64,000 nt of DNA from Paracoccus sulfuroxidans (GTDB lineage: Bacteria; Pseudomonadota; Alphaproteobacteria; Rhodobacterales; Rhodobacteraceae): the NCBI RefSeq assembly GCF_007830335.1, contig NZ_VLKU01000005.1, positions 111,322-175,321 on the forward strand, written 5' to 3'. The notes under the pieces were generated by a model that had not been told where the DNA came from, searched no databases, and was given only the letters and a program-made list of their open reading frames with translations. Shown in pieces: positions 9,596-17,666 of this stretch (the first letter of the stretch is position 1; every line of letters begins with the position of its first letter). The position numbers and the translations under genes are program-made.

Positions 9596-9624
9596 CCTTG
9601 CGATGCCCTGACGGCCTCGCAAGG
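9596..9624. terminator. convergent hairpin between DUF805 and VOC genes
   Basis: CCTTGCGA (9596-9603) pairs perfectly with TCGCAAGG (9617-9624) around a 13-base loop. It lies between two convergent genes and could end transcription from either side, although neither side has a clear T tract. Confidence 0.45.
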
Positions 9625-9644
9625 AACAGGTCAAGGCACTGTGC

Positions 9645-10421
9645 CTACTTCGGTCCGACGACCGCGAAATACGCGCCGTCCGGATCATGCGCGATGACGA
9701 TATAGGCCGGACCGGGAACTTCCGTCGGCCCGTGGATGACGGTGCCGCCCAGCGACTTGATGCGCTCGATGGCATCGGTGGCGCTATCGACGCCGAAATA
9801 GGGCAGCCAGCACGGAACCGGCGCATTGCCCAGGCCCATCATGCCGCCGATATCGGCGCCGTCATGGTTGAACAGCTGGTAGGTGCCCATCTCACCCATG
9901 TCGATGGCGGATGATTTGGTCCAGCCGAACACGTCGGAATAGAAGGAAAACCCCGCGACCGGATCGGTCGACATCAGCTCGATCCAGTTGCCATGCCCGG
10001 TCTTCTTCTGGTTCCACGCGCCCGAGTCTTCGGGCGGAGGCGGATCCATCGGCGAGGGTTGCAGGACGCCAAAGGGCGCGCCCTGCGGATCGGTCAGGAC
10101 GGCAAACCGGCCGGTGCCCGGAATGTCGGCAGGCTCCATCAGGACCTGGCCACCCTTGGACTTGGTTTTGGCGGTGGCCGCATCCGTGTCGTCGGCGGCA
10201 ATATAGATCAGCCAAGAGGGAGGACGCTCGGCTGTGTCCAGCTCCATCAGGCCCGCGACCATATCCGACCCGCTTGAGGCCAGATGATAGTCGAAACCCT
10301 CCATGCCAGCGTTCTGGAATGTCCAGCCGAACAGACCGCCATAGAAGGCCTCAGCCCGGGCAAAGCCACCGCCCGCGGGCGTCGACAATTCAAACCAGAC
10401 CGGTTTGCCGTGATAGCTCAT
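9645..10421 (-). CDS. VOC family protein with two glyoxalase/bleomycin-resistance domains
   Basis: The 258-residue protein contains two tandem vicinal-oxygen-chelate half-domains, the first beginning YHGKPVWFELSTP and the second GHGNWIELMSTD. This layout is common in proteins annotated as CFP30B-like or hydroxylase-like in actinobacteria and alphaproteobacteria. Each half could contribute metal ligands (Glu in WFELST and WIELMS). The substrate is unknown. The start overlaps the stop of the upstream DUF1428 gene by four bases (ATGA), so the two form an operon. They run divergently from an HxlR-type regulator that probably controls them. Confidence 0.85.
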   Translation of the reverse strand: MSYHGKPVWFELSTPAGGGFARAEAFYGGLFGWTFQNAGMEGFDYHLASSGSDMVAGLMELDTAERPPSWLIYIAADDTDAATAKTKSKGGQVLMEPADIPGTGRFAVLTDPQGAPFGVLQPSPMDPPPPEDSGAWNQKKTGHGNWIELMSTDPVAGFSFYSDVFGWTKSSAIDMGEMGTYQLFNHDGADIGGMMGLGNAPVPCWLPYFGVDSATDAIERIKSLGGTVIHGPTEVPGPAYIVIAHDPDGAYFAVVGPK

Positions 10422-10789
10422 GCCACAGCCTCCTTTTGCGAGACATCAACAATGGGCTCGAACCCGCCCCACATCATGCGCATGCCATCGAAGGGCATCT
10501 CGCTCATGGCCTGCATGTCGGGGTCTTCCATCATGTTCTGGAAGGCGGCATCCGCCGTCGCCCGATCCGGCCATTCGATCCATGAAAACAGGACGGTTTC
10601 GTCATCCTTGGCCTGCGAGGCGCGATAGAAATCCGTCACCTTGCCATGCGGCACGTCGACGCCCCAGTTTTCGACCATGCGGATCGCGCCGCGGCGTTCG
10701 AAAAAGGGCCAGGCCTTCTGCGCATGATCAATGTATTTCTGCTTGTTCGCGGTCGGAACAGCCAGAACAAATCCAGAGTAGTAGGTCAT
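10418..10789 (-). CDS. DUF1428 (YbaA-like) protein
   Basis: The 123-residue protein matches DUF1428, a ferredoxin-like fold family typified by E. coli YbaA. It starts MTYYSGFVLAVP, contains AWPFFERRGAIRMVENWG and ends with a GMRMMWGGFEPI segment. No catalytic role is established. I choose the ATG at 10789 because a GGAGGAG ribosome site lies two to nine bases upstream. A further ATG at 10801 is less likely. It is the promoter-proximal gene of the DUF1428-VOC operon. Confidence 0.85.
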   Translation of the reverse strand: MTYYSGFVLAVPTANKQKYIDHAQKAWPFFERRGAIRMVENWGVDVPHGKVTDFYRASQAKDDETVLFSWIEWPDRATADAAFQNMMEDPDMQAMSEMPFDGMRMMWGGFEPIVDVSQKEAVA

Positions 10790-10841
10790 CCTCTCCTCCA
10801 TTTCTCGGGAGCTTTGATCCCTGATGCTGGAACGATGACTC

Positions 10842-10870
10842 TTGAAGTATTAAAAAGCAACTGTTAATTT
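10842..10870 (+). promoter_or_regulatory. hxlR-type promoter with overlapping dyad
   Basis: TTGAAG (10842-10847), a 17-base spacer and TAATTT (10865-10870) form a good sigma-70-type promoter. The predicted first base is at or next to the ATG at 10877, with no ribosome site visible, so the transcript is probably leaderless. ATTAA (10849-10853) and TTAAT (10864-10868) form an inverted repeat over the spacer and -10, a possible operator for the HxlR protein. Confidence 0.5.
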
Positions 10871-10876
10871 GTTTTT

Positions 10877-11650
10877 ATGACAGACACTCAGAAACCGCAG
10901 AAACTCCGCTATGATGAAGGGTGCCTTGGTGCCCATGCGCTTAATCTTGTCGGGGACAGATGGGCGCTGTTGGTCGTGCGTGAGCTGATGTTCGCCCCCA
11001 AGCGCTTCCAGATGATTCGCGCGGGCCTGCCGGGTCTGACGGCCAGTGTGCTGACCCAGCGTCTGGGCCAGCTGGTCGATGTGGGCGTCGTCGAACATGA
11101 CAGCGATTTCGGGATCTATCAGCTGAGCGACAATGGCCGCATGCTGATGCCGGTGCTGATCGAGCTGTGCCGCTGGGCGCTTCTGATGCCGGGGCATGAC
11201 CACATGCGGTTCATCAGCGCCTCGGCCCTGATGATCTCGATTGGCGCGACTGTGGCGCAGGATCGTGCGGCGGGGCGGGGTCTGCGGGCGGGGATGGTGA
11301 TCGGGCGTGAGGGGTTCGAGGTGTCGCTGTCGGACACCGGGCTGCCCCTCGTCACGGCCAGCAAGAAGATCGAGGCGGATTTCACCCTGTCCGCCCAGAC
11401 GGGCAATGACATGGCGATGGTCGTCTATGGCCCGATGTCGGTGGCCGATGCGGTCGCCTCGGGTCTGGTGGTCCTGCACGGCGACATGGCCGCCGCGCAG
11501 GCATTCGTGGATCTATTCAGCCTGACGCCGAACCCAAAGGCCGATCAGGCCTTTTCAAGCAGCGAATCGCCCGAGGTGACCGAGCACGCACCGGGGCTTT
11601 CTTCCAGCTCCAACTCCTCGACCACGCCGCCGCGCACCAGCATGGCATAA
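10877..11650 (+). CDS. HxlR family winged-helix regulator with SCP2-like C-terminal domain
   Basis: The first ~110 residues are an HxlR DNA-binding domain: C16 in RYDEGCLGAHAL, GDRWALLVVREL, then LPGLTASVLTQRL as the recognition region. HxlR proteins are often repressors that sense electrophiles through the N-terminal Cys. The remainder resembles the sterol-carrier-like domain found in longer family members. The gene is divergent from the DUF1428-VOC operon, which it probably regulates. The last 35 codons (from 11545) are antisense to the peroxiredoxin coding sequence and give a Ser/Pro/Thr-rich tail with no family homology, suggesting the original stop was lost. Confidence 0.85.
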   Translation: MTDTQKPQKLRYDEGCLGAHALNLVGDRWALLVVRELMFAPKRFQMIRAGLPGLTASVLTQRLGQLVDVGVVEHDSDFGIYQLSDNGRMLMPVLIELCRWALLMPGHDHMRFISASALMISIGATVAQDRAAGRGLRAGMVIGREGFEVSLSDTGLPLVTASKKIEADFTLSAQTGNDMAMVVYGPMSVADAVASGLVVLHGDMAAAQAFVDLFSLTPNPKADQAFSSSESPEVTEHAPGLSSSSNSSTTPPRTSMA

Positions 11651-12030
11651 CGCTTCGAGCGGCCCAGCAGGCCCGCCGGCGGGGCGTCGAAATCCATGCC
11701 GAGCGCCTTGGTCAGGCTGCCATCGGCATCGGCCAGAACCTCGATCCCCGCGCCATCCGCGCCGGTATCCTTGGCCCATGCGGTCGCGACGAAGGGATCG
11801 TTCACCGTGACGCAGATGATCCGGTCGATGCCCTTGGCACGGAACTGGTCGGCCGAGCGCACGAAGCTGGGCATATGCGCGTTCGAGCAGGTGGGCGTGA
11901 AGGCGCCCGGCACGGCAAAGATCGCGGCGCGGCCCTTGGTGGCCTCGGCCAGATCCACCTGTTCGATCCCTTCGGCACCCAGCTTCAGCAGGGTCGCCTT
12001 GGGCAGTTTGTCACCTTTCGAGATGGCCAT
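11545..12030 (-). CDS. peroxiredoxin (Prx5 / glutaredoxin-peroxiredoxin type)
   Basis: The 161-residue thiol peroxidase reduces peroxides in the cytosol using thiol donors. The peroxidatic cysteine is C48 in PGAFTPTCSNAHMPSF. A second cysteine, C149 in ESPGACSVTS, is placed as in atypical 2-Cys Prx5 enzymes. I start at MAISKGDKLP (12030) because GGAGGA lies seven bases upstream. A longer reading with 28 more residues lacks homology and would overlap the neighbouring divergent gene. Its 3' end overlaps the HxlR gene by 106 bases on the opposite strand. Confidence 0.92.
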   Translation of the reverse strand: MAISKGDKLPKATLLKLGAEGIEQVDLAEATKGRAAIFAVPGAFTPTCSNAHMPSFVRSADQFRAKGIDRIICVTVNDPFVATAWAKDTGADGAGIEVLADADGSLTKALGMDFDAPPAGLLGRSKRYAMLVRGGVVEELELEESPGACSVTSGDSLLEKA

Positions 12031-12106
12031 ATCGTCCTCCGTGGTTTGCAACAGTTCGGGCGCGACTATAGGGTGCGCGCCAGACGTGAACCAGTGAGGC
12101 CGCAAC

Positions 12107-13306
12107 ATGAACATCGTGATCCTTGGCGCGGGTCAGGCCGCCGCCTCGCTGGCGGCGAAACTTCGCGCGCTTGGGCATGCGGGGACCATCACGATTGTCG
12201 GAGATGAGCCGGTCGCGCCCTATCAGCGCCCGCCGCTGTCGAAGGCCTATCTGCTGGGCGACATGGGCGTCGATCGGCTGACCCTGCGCGCGCCCGCCTG
12301 GTGGGCCGAAAATGACATCACGCTGCGTCTGGGTGAACGGGCCACGGGCATCGACCGGGCCGCAAAGCGGGTAACAACCGACAAGGGCCAGATCCCTTAT
12401 GACGCGCTGGCCCTGACGCTGGGATCGACCCCCCGCGCCCTGCCCGCCGACATGGGCGGTGCGCTTCGCGGCGTGCATGTCGTGCGCACGCTGGCCGATA
12501 TTGACGCGCTGGCCCCTGACCTCACACCCGGTCGCCGCGTGGTGGTGATCGGCGGCGGCTATATCGGCCTTGAGGCCGCAGCCGTCGCCCGCAAGCTGGG
12601 GGTCGAGGTCACGCTGATTGAGGCCGCGCCCCGCATTCTGGGCCGCGTCGCCGCCTCGGAAACCGCCGCGATGATCCGCGATCTGCACCAGTCCCACGGC
12701 GTCCAGCTGATCGAGAACCGCGCACTGGACCGCATCACTGGCACCGACCGCGCCGATGGCGTGATGCTGGCCGATGGCACGCATATTCCGGCGGATACGG
12801 TCATCGTGGGCATCGGCATCACACCCGCGACCGAACTGGCCGAGGCGGCGGGGCTGGAACTCGACAACGGCATCGCCACCGATGAATTCGGCCGGACCTC
12901 GGACCCGGCGATCTGGGCGGCGGGCGATTGCGCCAGCTTTCCGCATGACGAATTCGGCCGGATGCGGCTGGAAAGCGTCGGCAACGCCATCGATATGGCC
13001 GAGGCGGTCGCGGCCAATATGCTGGGTGCGAACCAGCCCTATGTCCCGAAGCCTTGGTTCTGGTCGGATCAGTTCGACGCCAAGCTGCAGATCGCCGGGC
13101 TGAACCACGACTACGACAGCATCGTCCAGCGCCACAGCGACAGCGGCGGCAGCGTCTGGTATTTCCGCGGCCCGCGCCTCTTGGCCATCGACGCGCTGAA
13201 CGATGCCCGCGCCTATATGATCGGCAAGCGGCTGATCGAAAGCGGCCGCTCACCCGCGCCCGAGGCCATCGAGACCGCCACCGACCTCAAGGAGTTGATG
13301 AAATGA
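12107..13306 (+). CDS. NAD(P)H-dependent ferredoxin reductase-like flavoprotein
   Basis: The 399-residue protein has the two dinucleotide-binding folds of the ferredoxin/rubredoxin/putidaredoxin reductase family: FAD site GAGQAAASLA at 7-16, the YQRPPLSKAYL signature, a second GGGYIGLEAA site near residue 148 for NAD(P)H, and WAAGDCASF for the flavin. Such enzymes pass electrons from NADH to a small iron-sulfur protein, often for a cytochrome P450 or dioxygenase, but none is adjacent. It is divergent from the peroxiredoxin and overlaps rsmD by four bases. Confidence 0.88.
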   Translation: MNIVILGAGQAAASLAAKLRALGHAGTITIVGDEPVAPYQRPPLSKAYLLGDMGVDRLTLRAPAWWAENDITLRLGERATGIDRAAKRVTTDKGQIPYDALALTLGSTPRALPADMGGALRGVHVVRTLADIDALAPDLTPGRRVVVIGGGYIGLEAAAVARKLGVEVTLIEAAPRILGRVAASETAAMIRDLHQSHGVQLIENRALDRITGTDRADGVMLADGTHIPADTVIVGIGITPATELAEAAGLELDNGIATDEFGRTSDPAIWAAGDCASFPHDEFGRMRLESVGNAIDMAEAVAANMLGANQPYVPKPWFWSDQFDAKLQIAGLNHDYDSIVQRHSDSGGSVWYFRGPRLLAIDALNDARAYMIGKRLIESGRSPAPEAIETATDLKELMK

Positions 13307-13863
13307 GGATCATTGGCGGCAATCTGCGCGGGTTGAAGCTGGCCGATGTCGGTGAGGGCGATGCGGTCGCCCATCTGCGCCCGACCACCGACCGGGTGCG
13401 CGAATCGATCTTCAACCTGCTGATCAACGGCACGCATGGCAATCCGATCCCCGGCGCGCGCGTGCTGGACCTGTTTGCCGGGACCGGGGCCCTGGGCCTT
13501 GAGGCTCTGTCGCGCGGTGCGGCGCGCGTGGCCTTCGTCGATGACGGCGTCGCGGCCCGCGCCCTGCTGCGCACCAATATCGAGAAATGCCGCGCCATGG
13601 GCGCCACCGATGTCTGGCGGCGCGACGCCACACAACTGGGCGAGAATCGGGGCGCGGGCTATGGGCTTGTCTTCATGGACCCGCCCTATGGCATGGGTCT
13701 GGGCGAAAAGGCCGCCGCCTCTCTGGTCTCGGGCGGCTGGTTTGCGCCCGGTGCGATGCTGGTGTGGGAGGAAAGCTCGCCCCCCCTGCCCCCGGACGGG
13801 CTGACTCAGATCGATCAGCGGCGCTATGGCGACAGCCTGATTACCCTGTTCCGCGCCGCCTAG
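13303..13863 (+). CDS. rsmD: 16S rRNA (guanine966-N2)-methyltransferase
   Basis: The 186-residue protein matches RsmD, which methylates G966 of 16S rRNA during 30S assembly. It begins MRIIGGNLRG, has RPTTDRVRESIFN at 27-39, the SAM loop LDLFAGTGALGLEAL at 55-69 and the catalytic DPPY at 126-129. It is translationally coupled to the upstream flavoprotein by an ATGA overlap. Its TAG stop is interleaved with the TAG stop of the convergent Lrp gene inside a single CTAG at 13860-13863. Confidence 0.94.
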   Translation: MRIIGGNLRGLKLADVGEGDAVAHLRPTTDRVRESIFNLLINGTHGNPIPGARVLDLFAGTGALGLEALSRGAARVAFVDDGVAARALLRTNIEKCRAMGATDVWRRDATQLGENRGAGYGLVFMDPPYGMGLGEKAAASLVSGGWFAPGAMLVWEESSPPLPPDGLTQIDQRRYGDSLITLFRAA

Positions 13864-14306
13864 ACGGCCCGGTCCAGCTTGGTCGAGAGGTGAATCAGGC
13901 TTTCGCTTGAGCGCACGCCGCTAAGGCTGCCGATCTGGTCCAGCACATCGTCCAGCACGCTGGTCGAGGGTGCGGCCAGTTGCAGCAGCAGATCGACCCG
14001 ACCGCTGGTGGTGTGGATGCGCTCAACCTCGGGGAAGGTCCGCAGGCGGCTGAGAATCGCGACCTGCGCGCGCGGCTCGACCGCCAGCAGGCAGGTGGCG
14101 CGAATGCGATTCGACCGCGCCGCCTCACCCAGCCGGACGGTATATCCGGCAATCGCGCCCGAGGTCTCCAGCCGTTCCAGCCGGGCCTGAACCGTCGATC
14201 GTGCCACCTTCAGTCGTCGTGCAAGTACCGCCACGGACATCCGTGCATCCTGCGCCAGGTGGGCAAGTATCCCACGGTCCAGCTCGTCCATGACCACCAT
14301 CGTCAT
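13860..14306 (-). CDS. Lrp/AsnC family transcriptional regulator
   Basis: The 148-residue protein has an N-terminal helix-turn-helix (MDELDRGILAHLAQDARMSV, then RRLKVARSTVQARLERL) and a C-terminal RAM ligand-binding domain. The family typically senses amino acids and forms octamers. It is divergent from ornithine decarboxylase, with 127 bases between the starts, so control of that gene is likely. The start could be 14306 (MTMVVMDEL), 14300 or 14291 (MDELDRG); no ribosome site decides between them. An upstream extension into the ODC leader has no homology. Confidence 0.88.
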   Translation of the reverse strand: MTMVVMDELDRGILAHLAQDARMSVAVLARRLKVARSTVQARLERLETSGAIAGYTVRLGEAARSNRIRATCLLAVEPRAQVAILSRLRTFPEVERIHTTSGRVDLLLQLAAPSTSVLDDVLDQIGSLSGVRSSESLIHLSTKLDRAV

Positions 14307-14356
14307 ATTGCCAATCGAGGCGTCAAAATAACGAAAATCACCGCCAGTTCCACCCT

Positions 14357-14422
14357 TTTCGTTGGCGAAATCGGAACAGCTTGGGCGCAGCATAGTTCTG
14401 TACAGGAATACCTGCGTGCAGG
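14357..14422 (+). promoter_or_regulatory. candidate control sites between lrp and ornithine decarboxylase
   Basis: TTTCG (14357-14361) and CGAAA (14366-14370) form an inverted repeat, a possible operator for the divergent Lrp protein. CCTGC-GT-GCAGG (14411-14422) is a second dyad that runs directly into the GGAAGGA ribosome site of the decarboxylase. Both are direct observations; the roles are inferred. Confidence 0.3.
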
Positions 14423-14433
14423 AAGGAATGCCA

Positions 14434-15591
14434 ATGGGACTGACCGAAGGCCGCTGGGCCAAGACGATCTGGGACAACCCCGCTGAAATCATCCGGACGC
14501 TGACGCCCGAAAACCCGGTGATGGTGTTCGCGCCGACCGTTCTGCAAGCGGCCGCGCGACGATTTCACGAAGGATTTCCGGGCCTTGTGACCTATGCCGT
14601 CAAGTCGAACCCGGATGAGGCGGTGATCCGCACGCTGACGGCTGCGGGCATCAAGGGCTTTGACGTGGCCTCCCCCTATGAGATCGACCTGATCGGGCGG
14701 CTCGCCCCCTCGGCCGCGCGGCACTATCACAACCCCGTCCGCGCGCAGGCGGAAATCGCCCATGCGGTCGAGGCCGGGATTCGCGCCTGGTCGGTCGACA
14801 GCCGGTCCGAGCTGGAGAAGCTCTTCGCCCGCGTTCCGGCCGAAGATTGCGAGATCTCGCCGCGTTTCAAGCTGCCGGTGCTGGGGGCCGCCTATGATTT
14901 CGGCTCGAAATTCGGCTCCTCGCCCGAGCTTGCGGCCGAGCTTCTGCGGGCGGTCGCCGAGCGTGGCTATATCCCCTCGCTGACTTTCCACCCCGGCACG
15001 CAATGCAACGACCCCGCCGCATGGGAAAGCTATATCCGCATGGCCGCCGAGATCTGCGAGGCGGCGGGCGTGAAGGTGCGGCGGCTGAATGTGGGCGGCG
15101 GCTTCCCCTCGCATCGCGTGGGGGGGATCGAGCCCGACCTGACCGCGATCTTTGACCGGATCGGCCAGACCACGGCAGAGGCCTTCGGCCCCGACACCCC
15201 CGCGCTTGTCTGCGAGCCCGGGCGCGGCCTTTGCGCCGATGCGTTCTCGCTGATCGCGCGGGTCAAGGCGGTGCGCGACGGCGCGAATGTCTTCCTCAAC
15301 GACGGGGTTTACGGTGCGCTGACCGAGCTTCCGCAGATCGGCAATCTTGATCGGCTGCAGGTGTTTTCGCCCGAAGGCACGCTGCGCGAGCAGGAACCGC
15401 AGCCGCGCGCCATCTTCGGGCCGACCTGCGATTCGCTTGACCGCCTGCCCGGAGAAATGGCGCTGCCCGCCGATATCCAGGAAGGCGACTACGTGATTTT
15501 CCACGGTGCGGGGGCCTATTCGCTGGTCACCAACACCCATTTCAACGGCTTCGGCCAGATGGCGCAACTGACGGTGAAGAGCCTCCTCTAA
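14434..15591 (+). CDS. ornithine decarboxylase, fold-type III PLP enzyme
   Basis: The 385-residue enzyme belongs to the eukaryotic-like ornithine/lysine/diaminopimelate decarboxylase family with an alanine-racemase fold. PLP binds K57 in YAVKSNP. HPGTQCND, VGGGFPSHR and CEPGRGLCAD form the cofactor site. C332 in GPTCDSLDRL is the catalytic cysteine donated by the partner subunit. It makes putrescine from ornithine, although lysine can also be a substrate in this group. I choose the ATG at 14434, six bases after GGAAGGA, rather than the ATG at 14428, which sits directly against that site. Confidence 0.9.
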   Translation: MGLTEGRWAKTIWDNPAEIIRTLTPENPVMVFAPTVLQAAARRFHEGFPGLVTYAVKSNPDEAVIRTLTAAGIKGFDVASPYEIDLIGRLAPSAARHYHNPVRAQAEIAHAVEAGIRAWSVDSRSELEKLFARVPAEDCEISPRFKLPVLGAAYDFGSKFGSSPELAAELLRAVAERGYIPSLTFHPGTQCNDPAAWESYIRMAAEICEAAGVKVRRLNVGGGFPSHRVGGIEPDLTAIFDRIGQTTAEAFGPDTPALVCEPGRGLCADAFSLIARVKAVRDGANVFLNDGVYGALTELPQIGNLDRLQVFSPEGTLREQEPQPRAIFGPTCDSLDRLPGEMALPADIQEGDYVIFHGAGAYSLVTNTHFNGFGQMAQLTVKSLL

Positions 15592-15630
15592 GCCGCCCCT
15601 CGCACCGTCGCGTCGCGCCCAGTTTCGATT

Positions 15631-16707
15631 GTGACGAGTATGACGAGTATACGGGAAACTGACACCTTCGTGGTGCTGATGGACGGGACACTGGCTTCGC
15701 TGGAGCGGGGCCAGCGCACCTCGATTGCGCGAATTCACACGCTGCTCAGCAGCAGACCCAGCCCGGTCCCGCACAGCCTGCGCATCCATTATTCGGCGGG
15801 GGAACAGTGGAACGCATGGCGCCACCTGCCCAGCCTTGCCATGGGCAGCGCGCTTGAGACGCATATCGCCCAGGCCTATGACTGGCTGGCCCGGCATTGG
15901 GAGCCGGGCGATCCGCTGTTCATGTTCGGCTATTCGCGCGGGGCCTTTGGCGTCCGTTCGCTGGCCGGAATGATCGAGCGTGTGGGCCTTCTGCGCCCCG
16001 AATGCATGACCGACAAGCACGCGCGCATGGCATGGCAGCTGTATCGCAGCCGCGCCGATGAACAGACCCGCGCGCAGTTTCGCGACCGCTACTGCCACGC
16101 CACCGTGCCCATTCGCATGATCGGCACTTTCGACACGGTGAAGGCCTTGGGGTTGCGGCTGCCGTTCCTGTGGATGCTGACCGCACCGCGCTTTCGCTTC
16201 CATGACGAACAGCTTGGACCTCATATCGAACACGGGCTGCAGGCGCTGGCGCTGGATGAGACGCGCTCGGCCTTTTATCCGGTCCTCTGGGACAGCAAGA
16301 ACGCCGCTGGCCGGGTCGAGCAGATTTGGTTTCGCGGCTGCCATCCCGACATCGGCGGCCAGCTGGACGGGATGGAGTTTGCCCGCCCGCTGGCGAATAT
16401 TCCGCTGGTCTGGATGCTGACGAAGGCGCAGTCCTATGGGCTTGAGCTGCCCGACGGCTGGCAGCGTCATTTCCCCTGCGATCCGACCGCGCCCTCGGTC
16501 GGTTCATGGCGGCATTGGGGCAAGGCGTTTCTGGCGCGCGCGCCGCGCATCGCAGGCGAGGACCCGTCCGAGGCGCTGCACGACAGCGTGCCCATCCCCT
16601 ATACCGGCCCCGCACTGCTGGTCGGCGCACTGGAAAGCGCGGCCCCGCGGCGCAGGCCCCGGCGAGCGCCACGGCAGATCATCGATGAGGATGCCCTGCC
16701 GCGTTAA
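15631..16707 (+). CDS. DUF2235 (Tle1-like) alpha/beta-hydrolase domain protein
   Basis: The 358-residue protein matches DUF2235, the domain found in type VI secretion phospholipase effectors of the Tle1 group and in many stand-alone alphaproteobacterial proteins. GYSRGAFGVRSL at 100-111 supplies the nucleophile elbow with S102. FRGCHPDIGGQ further along resembles the conserved GxHxDxGG that carries the acid and histidine. There is no signal peptide, no VgrG/PAAR domain and no secretion genes nearby, so a secreted-effector role is not supported here. A Pro/Arg-rich tail follows the domain. It is convergent with metF, three bases apart. Confidence 0.8.
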   Translation: MTSMTSIRETDTFVVLMDGTLASLERGQRTSIARIHTLLSSRPSPVPHSLRIHYSAGEQWNAWRHLPSLAMGSALETHIAQAYDWLARHWEPGDPLFMFGYSRGAFGVRSLAGMIERVGLLRPECMTDKHARMAWQLYRSRADEQTRAQFRDRYCHATVPIRMIGTFDTVKALGLRLPFLWMLTAPRFRFHDEQLGPHIEHGLQALALDETRSAFYPVLWDSKNAAGRVEQIWFRGCHPDIGGQLDGMEFARPLANIPLVWMLTKAQSYGLELPDGWQRHFPCDPTAPSVGSWRHWGKAFLARAPRIAGEDPSEALHDSVPIPYTGPALLVGALESAAPRRRPRRAPRQIIDEDALPR

Positions 16708-16710
16708 CGC

Positions 16711-17574
16711 TTAGGCCGCCTGATCGATATCGTTCTGCGGGTGCAGGCCCAGACGACCGCAGACCTGCAGCGTCAGCTCGGGCTTGTTCAGCGTGTAGAA
16801 ATGCAGCCGGTCGACGCCACCCGCGATCAACTGCTCACACAGGTTGACGCAGACATCCAGCGCCAGCCGCGCCTCGCCTTCCTTGCCCGCTTGGGCGAAG
16901 GCCTCCTCGGCCCATTGCGGAACCGAGGTGCCACAACGCTCGGCAAAGCGGCGGGCACCGGCCCAGCCCTGGATCGGCAGGATGCCGGGGATGATCGGCG
17001 CGCGCACACCAGCCGCTGCGCATTTGTCGCGGAAGCGGAAGAAGGTGTCGGCGTCAAAGAAGAACTGGGTGATCGCGCTGGTCGCGCCAGCGTCCGACTT
17101 GCGCTTCAGCCAGGCGACATCGGCGGCGGTGTCGGGGCTGTCCGGATGCGGCTCGGGGTAGGCGCCGCAGCGGATGGTCATGTCGCCACGCTCGGCGATG
17201 GCGGCGATCAGCTCGACCGAATCGGCGAACCCGTCGGGATGCGGGGCGAATTTCGCCTGCGCCTGCGGGGCGTCACCGCGCAGGGCCACGATCTCGGTGA
17301 TCCCGGCATCGGCGTAATCCTGGACGATCTGCAGGGTCTCGGCCCGCGTCGCCTCGACGCAGGTCAGGTGCGCCGCCACGTTCAGCCCGCAATGCGAGGC
17401 CAGCGCCGTCACCGCCTCATGCGTCAGCTGGCGCGTCGTGCCACCGGCCCCGTAAGTGACCGAGACGAAGTCCGGACCCAGCGGCGCAAGGGCGCGTGCG
17501 GTTTCCCACAGACGGAACGACTGGTCCAGATTCCGGGGCGGAAAGAACTCGAAGCTGACGGCGGGCGTGGTCAT
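16711..17574 (-). CDS. metF: 5,10-methylenetetrahydrofolate reductase
   Basis: The 287-residue flavoprotein reduces methylene-THF to methyl-THF for methionine synthesis. FEFFPPR at 8-14 contains the catalytic Glu9. Other family features are SVTYGAGG, AHLTCV, ALRGDAP and TQFFFDADTFFRF, in order. Length matches E. coli MetF. The start at 17574 has GGATGA upstream. A MetR-type LysR gene is divergent, so activation by MetR with homocysteine is the expected control. Confidence 0.96.
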   Translation of the reverse strand: MTTPAVSFEFFPPRNLDQSFRLWETARALAPLGPDFVSVTYGAGGTTRQLTHEAVTALASHCGLNVAAHLTCVEATRAETLQIVQDYADAGITEIVALRGDAPQAQAKFAPHPDGFADSVELIAAIAERGDMTIRCGAYPEPHPDSPDTAADVAWLKRKSDAGATSAITQFFFDADTFFRFRDKCAAAGVRAPIIPGILPIQGWAGARRFAERCGTSVPQWAEEAFAQAGKEGEARLALDVCVNLCEQLIAGGVDRLHFYTLNKPELTLQVCGRLGLHPQNDIDQAA

Positions 17575-17615
17575 GGCAGATCATCCTTTTGTTGCAGGGC
17601 TTGTGCCATGCCAGC

Positions 17616-17652
17616 TGAAGTGAGACAAATTCATAATCCGCAACATCTTCAT
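17616..17652. promoter_or_regulatory. candidate MetR-type operator between metF and its LysR regulator
   Basis: The 92-base gap contains TGAA (17616-17619) and TTCA (17630-17633) with a further TTCAT at 17648-17652. These half-sites resemble TGAA/TTCA elements recognised by MetR, but the spacing is not the canonical five bases, so the assignment is tentative. Confidence 0.3.
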
Positions 17653-17666
17653 GAGAACCGCTCAAG

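Noticed and set aside
14338..16470. A 710-codon open frame antisense to ornithine decarboxylase and the DUF2235 gene
   Set aside because: Both sense genes have conserved catalytic motifs; the antisense frame has none.
15631..16707. DUF2235 gene as a type VI secretion effector locus
   Set aside because: No VgrG, PAAR, Hcp or immunity gene is present on either side; neighbours are ornithine decarboxylase and metF.
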